Part shown: positions 4,223 to 7,198 of the stretch, piece after piece | Layout of the letters: every line of letters begins with the position of its first letter | How positions within the stretch are numbered: the first letter of the stretch is position 1 | Source of the DNA: Anaerolineae bacterium | GTDB lineage: Bacteria > Chloroflexota > Anaerolineae > Aggregatilineales > UBA3940 | Reading direction: 5' to 3' | Length of the DNA: 7,198 nucleotides | NCBI GenBank assembly: GCA_016926985.1 | Contig: JAFGNO010000073.1 | Span: 1-7,198 of the forward strand | The notes under the pieces: model-generated | What the model was told of the DNA's origin: nothing | The model's input: only the letters and a program-made list of their open reading frames with translations | Database searches by the model: none | Made by a program: the position numbers and the translations under genes

Positions 4223-6892
4223 TCGACAAAATGGGTATATACCTTCGAAGAAGGTAAAGCGGAAATGCGCGATCTGCTGGGAGGCAAAGGCGCAAATCTT
4301 GCGGAAATGACCAATATCGGGCTGCCTGTCCCGCCGGGATTTACGATTACAACCGAAGCCTGTGTGACTTACCTCAATGCAGGAGAAACCTTCCCGTCAG
4401 GCATGTGGGAAGAGGTTGTTGAAAACATGAAAGCCCTTGGGAAAAAGATGGGGCGCACATTCGGCGACAGCCAGAATCCCCTGTTGGTCTCGGTACGCTC
4501 AGGGGCGAAATTCTCCATGCCGGGGATGATGGATACCATTCTCAACCTTGGTTTAAATGACGAAGCTGTCGAGACACTGGCAGGCGAGGCTGGCGAGCGA
4601 TTCGCCTGGGATTCCTATCGCCGCCTGGTCCAGATGTTTGGCAAGGTAGTCCTCGATATTGACGGCCTGAAGTTTGAGCATCTGATTGACCAGATCAAAA
4701 ATGCTGAAGGGGTCAAAACCGACGCGGAAATCTCCGTTGACGGTTGGAAGAAAATGACTGCACAATTCAAAGACCTCATCAGGAAAGAAACTGACTCGGA
4801 GTTCCCCCAGGATGCCTGGGAGCAGCTTGAATACGCAGTAGCCGCAGTCTTCAAATCCTGGAATGGTGCACCCGCCCGGAATTACCGCAAAGCAACCGGT
4901 ATCCCGGACGATCTGGGGACGGGCGTCAATATCGTTACTATGGTTTTTGGCAACGTTGGTGAGGACTCCGGCACAGGTGTGGCTTTCACCCGTAACCCGG
5001 CGACTGGCGAGCGCCTGCTGTACGGCGAGTACCTTTTCAATGCGCAGGGTGAGGATGTTGTCTCCGGAGCGCGCACGCCGCTGCAGGTTGGCGAATTGAA
5101 AGACAAAGCGCCGGAAATCTACCAGAAGATGGTCGAAAATTCTGCTATTCTCGAACAACACTACCGTGATATGCAGGATATGGAGTTCACCGTTGAACAT
5201 GGCAAGCTGTATATGCTGCAAACCCGAAACGGGAAGCGGACAGCGGCTGCTGCGGTCAAGATTGCAGTGGACATGGTCAACGAGGGCTTGATCAGCAAAG
5301 AAGAGGCAGTCGCCCGGATCGACTCGTTCCAGATTGACCAGCTTCTTCACCCCCGGTTCGATCCTGCTGCCCTGGCTGGTTCGGTGGTGCTGACCAAGGG
5401 ATTAAATGCGTCACCCGGCGCGGCTGTTGGCGTCGTGTATTTCGATGCTGATATCGCCGAAGCCCAGACACAAAAAGGTGAAGATGTTATCCTGGTACGG
5501 CCTGAGACAACCCCGGATGATGTTCATGGTATGCTGGCCGCAAAGGGCGTACTTACCCAGCGTGGTGGCGCCACCAGCCATGCGGCAGTGGTTGCCCGCC
5601 AGCTTGGAAAACCCTGTGTGGCTGGCTGTGAAGACATCAGCCTTGACCTGGAAAACAAGCAGTTTTCAGTAGACGATATGGTTGTGAAAGAGGGGGATGT
5701 GCTGTCACTGGACGGCGGGACAGGGAGAGTATATCTGGGACGGATTCCCACAGTTGCTCCCTCGTTCGATGATCAGTCAGATCTACAGCAGATTCTGGCG
5801 TGGGCGGACGATATCCGCCGGCTGCAGGTCTGGGCTAATGCCGACGATCCTGAGCAGGCCACCCGCGCGCGTAACTATGGGGCCCAAGGAATCGGCCTGT
5901 GCCGTACCGAGCATATGTTCCTGGGAGACCGCACAGAAAAATTCCAGGCGGCAATCCTGGCCGAGCGACAAGGTTTGCACGACGAATTCTTGAATGTCCT
6001 GGATAAGGTACTCCTGCCGCTTCAGCGCGATGATTTCCACGGGATATTCAGGGCAATGGACGGTCTGCCCGTCATCATCCGCCTGCTTGACCCGCCTCTC
6101 CACGAGTTCCTGCCCTCGCTTGAGGATCTGGCCGCTGAGGTGGCGGCGATGCAAGCGCGAGGCGAGTCAAACGCGGACACCGAACTTCTCCTGGAAACAG
6201 TGCGCGACATGCACGAGTTCAACCCAATGCTGGGTTTACGCGGCTGTCGCTTGGGTATCACCCTGCCTGCGCTGAACACTATGCAGGTAAGGGCAATCTT
6301 TGAAGCGGCCTGTGATGCAGCCAAAGAGGGCATTGTTGTCCATCCCGAGGTGATGATCCCGCTTACCAGCCACGTCAACGAGATGAAAAAGATCCAGCCC
6401 TTGCTTGAAGAAGTGGCGAAAAACGTCATGGATGAAAAGGGGATCACCATAGAATACAAGTTTGGCACAATGATTGAAATCCCGCGTGCCGCGCTGACGG
6501 CTGGTGAAATTGCCGAAGTAGCCCAGTTCTTCAGTTTTGGTACTAATGACCTTACCCAGATGACCTATGGAATCAGCCGGGATGATGCTGAGCGCAAGTT
6601 CCTGCTGCGCTACGCGGACAAGGAAGACCTGAATATCCTCCCCAATAACCCATTCCAGGCAATAGACCAGATTGGAGTAGGGCGGCTGATGAAGATTGCT
6701 GTAACCGAGGGGCGCGCTACCCGGCCCGAACTTGAGGTGGGAATCTGCGGCGAGCACGGCGGTGAACCGTCGAGCATTGACTTCTGCCACCGCATAGGCC
6801 TGAATTATGTGAGCTGCTCTCCTTACCGTGTTCCGATTGCCCGCCTGGCTGCGGCGCATGCTGTTCTGCGTGAAAAAGGGCTCATCTCCTGA
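4220..6892 (+). CDS. ppdK: Pyruvate, phosphate dikinase
   Basis: This is a complete 890-residue enzyme, close to the usual 870-900. It interconverts pyruvate + ATP + phosphate and phosphoenolpyruvate + AMP + diphosphate in the cytoplasm, in glycolytic or gluconeogenic direction depending on conditions. The order of parts is an N-terminal ATP-grasp nucleotide-binding region (about 1-345, with GGKGANLAEM at 21-30, SVRSGAKFSMPGMMDT from 91 with R93, and GTGVAFTRNP at 251-260), a swivelling phosphohistidine domain (about 390-510) and a C-terminal TIM barrel (about 525-890). The phosphocarrier is H454 in GGATSHAA. The barrel shows R562 in GLCRTEHMF, R621 in RLLDPPLHEFLP, the FGTNDLTQ loop and the acid/base C843 in GICGEHGGEP. 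Every key residue is present, so it should be active. T452, two residues before the histidine, is the position phosphorylated by PPDK regulatory protein in other organisms; no such regulator gene is in this window. The start is fixed by the strong RBS. It is divergent from the LCP gene and monocistronic, judging from the terminator behind it. Confidence 0.98.
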   Translation: MSTKWVYTFEEGKAEMRDLLGGKGANLAEMTNIGLPVPPGFTITTEACVTYLNAGETFPSGMWEEVVENMKALGKKMGRTFGDSQNPLLVSVRSGAKFSMPGMMDTILNLGLNDEAVETLAGEAGERFAWDSYRRLVQMFGKVVLDIDGLKFEHLIDQIKNAEGVKTDAEISVDGWKKMTAQFKDLIRKETDSEFPQDAWEQLEYAVAAVFKSWNGAPARNYRKATGIPDDLGTGVNIVTMVFGNVGEDSGTGVAFTRNPATGERLLYGEYLFNAQGEDVVSGARTPLQVGELKDKAPEIYQKMVENSAILEQHYRDMQDMEFTVEHGKLYMLQTRNGKRTAAAAVKIAVDMVNEGLISKEEAVARIDSFQIDQLLHPRFDPAALAGSVVLTKGLNASPGAAVGVVYFDADIAEAQTQKGEDVILVRPETTPDDVHGMLAAKGVLTQRGGATSHAAVVARQLGKPCVAGCEDISLDLENKQFSVDDMVVKEGDVLSLDGGTGRVYLGRIPTVAPSFDDQSDLQQILAWADDIRRLQVWANADDPEQATRARNYGAQGIGLCRTEHMFLGDRTEKFQAAILAERQGLHDEFLNVLDKVLLPLQRDDFHGIFRAMDGLPVIIRLLDPPLHEFLPSLEDLAAEVAAMQARGESNADTELLLETVRDMHEFNPMLGLRGCRLGITLPALNTMQVRAIFEAACDAAKEGIVVHPEVMIPLTSHVNEMKKIQPLLEEVAKNVMDEKGITIEYKFGTMIEIPRAALTAGEIAEVAQFFSFGTNDLTQMTYGISRDDAERKFLLRYADKEDLNILPNNPFQAIDQIGVGRLMKIAVTEGRATRPELEVGICGEHGGEPSSIDFCHRIGLNYVSCSPYRVPIARLAAAHAVLREKGLIS

Positions 6893-6915
6893 TGGGCACG
6901 TTGTAAGAGAACGAT

Positions 6916-6948
6916 AACGGGGCGGGGAATCCTGCCTCGTTTTTTTTT
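6916..6948 (+). terminator. Strong intrinsic terminator of ppdK
   Basis: AACGGGGCGGG (6916-6926) pairs with CCTGCCTCGTT (6931-6941) over a GAAT loop. This is an 11-bp stem with two G-U pairs, running into nine T residues (6940-6948). It begins 23 bases after the ppdK stop. It separates ppdK from the next gene. Confidence 0.92.
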
Positions 6949-6962
6949 GTTCAAACCCGCGT

Positions 6963-6968
6963 TACAAT
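6963..6968 (+). promoter_or_regulatory. Possible -10 element for the glycosyltransferase gene
   Basis: TACAAT matches the -10 consensus at five of six bases and lies between the ppdK terminator and the next gene. No good -35 is seen at the right distance; the position falls in the terminator T run. A promoter of some kind is expected here because the terminator should block read-through. Confidence 0.35.
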
Positions 6969-6992
6969 GGACCAATTGCTATCCTGGCTATT

Positions 6993-7001
6993 GGAGGGAA
7001 G
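6993..7001 (+). promoter_or_regulatory. Ribosome-binding site deciding a TTG start
   Basis: GGAGG at 6993-6997 is followed by GAAG and then TTG at 7002. The ATG at 6967 is out of frame and no in-frame ATG or GTG occurs between it and the conserved LSIVIP strand, so TTG 7002 is the best start. Confidence 0.6.
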
Positions 7002-7198
7002 TTGGAAATTCACCACCAGTTAGAAACAGGCCTGTCGATTGTCATACCGGTTTATAATAGTCAGGATTCGCTTGAGTTGCTTGTTCAGGAATTGCTGAAG
7101 ACTCTCCCCGACCTGTGCAAACCCTTCGAAATTATCCTGGTCGATGACGGGAGCAGAGATGGCAGTTGGACAGTTTTATCTGGGCTGACCAAACAATC
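7002..7198 (+). CDS. Family 2 glycosyltransferase, N-terminal part only
   Basis: Sixty-five codons are present before the window ends. From TTG 7002 the product begins MEIHHQLETG and enters a GT-A fold. The first strand is LSIVIPVYNSQDSL (residues 11-24), followed by a helix and then EIILVDDGSRDGSW (about 45-58), which holds the DDGS nucleotide-sugar-binding motif. This is the classic N-terminus of GT2 enzymes. The spacing and wording resemble polyprenyl-phosphate sugar transferases (DPM1, GtrB and ArnC types), which load a sugar from a nucleotide donor onto a lipid phosphate at the membrane. The part that would show C-terminal membrane helices is outside the window, so the subtype is a guess. 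The gene lies behind the ppdK terminator and probably has its own promoter. The family is confident, the acceptor is unknown, and the gene is truncated only by the window edge. Confidence 0.88.
   Translation, partial: MEIHHQLETGLSIVIPVYNSQDSLELLVQELLKTLPDLCKPFEIILVDDGSRDGSWTVLSGLTKQ

Noticed and set aside
4553..5350. 265-codon minus-strand open frame inside ppdK
   Set aside because: ppdK is complete and has all family residues here. The reverse frame has no recognisable feature and is a shadow.
6236..6859. 207-codon minus-strand open frame inside the ppdK TIM-barrel region
   Set aside because: It is fully contained in highly conserved ppdK sequence and is best explained as an antisense shadow.
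1..7198. Mobile elements, CRISPR arrays, tRNA or toxin-antitoxin genes
   Set aside because: I looked for terminal inverted repeats, spaced direct repeats, cloverleaf-like segments and small paired ORFs and saw none that stood up.

Overview
The window looks like a piece of ordinary bacterial chromosome of moderately high GC. It has strong Shine-Dalgarno sequences, short intergenic gaps and no mobile element, CRISPR array, tRNA or rRNA that I can see. The taxon is an inference only. The LytR-CpsA-Psr protein has a Cys-Gly-Gly-Pro stretch directly before its catalytic domain, a layout I associate with Chloroflexota (Anaerolineae-like) bacteria. Nothing here proves that placement.

Layout, left to right: (1) a plus-strand gene for a soluble protein made almost entirely of HEAT / PBS-lyase-like repeats, with its best start at 162. 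(2) Converging on it, and overlapping its last 8 bases, a minus-strand operon of two genes. These are a membrane-anchored LytR-CpsA-Psr (LCP) family protein (2777-3922) and, 22 bases downstream, an NAD-dependent sugar-nucleotide epimerase most like UDP-glucuronate 4-epimerases (1753-2754). (3) A 297-base divergent intergenic region (3923-4219) rich in dyads and in a repeated CTGCC/GGCAG pentamer. (4) A full-length plus-strand pyruvate, phosphate dikinase gene, ppdK (4220-6892), closed by a strong intrinsic terminator. (5) The start of a family 2 glycosyltransferase gene with a TTG start, cut off by the window end.

Two themes are visible. The LCP protein, the epimerase and the glycosyltransferase all fit cell-envelope polysaccharide synthesis: sugar-nucleotide supply, transfer to a lipid or glycan acceptor, and attachment to the wall. 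PPDK belongs to central carbon metabolism, interconverting pyruvate and phosphoenolpyruvate. The HEAT-repeat protein has no function that can be read from sequence.

The genes are all recognisable families and I find no clearly new system. The part most worth a second look is the ppdK / LCP intergenic region. It holds seven CTGCC/GGCAG pentamers, a 25-bp near-perfect dyad, a two-tier hairpin with a competing alternative pairing, and a small hairpin that could cover the ppdK ribosome-binding site.
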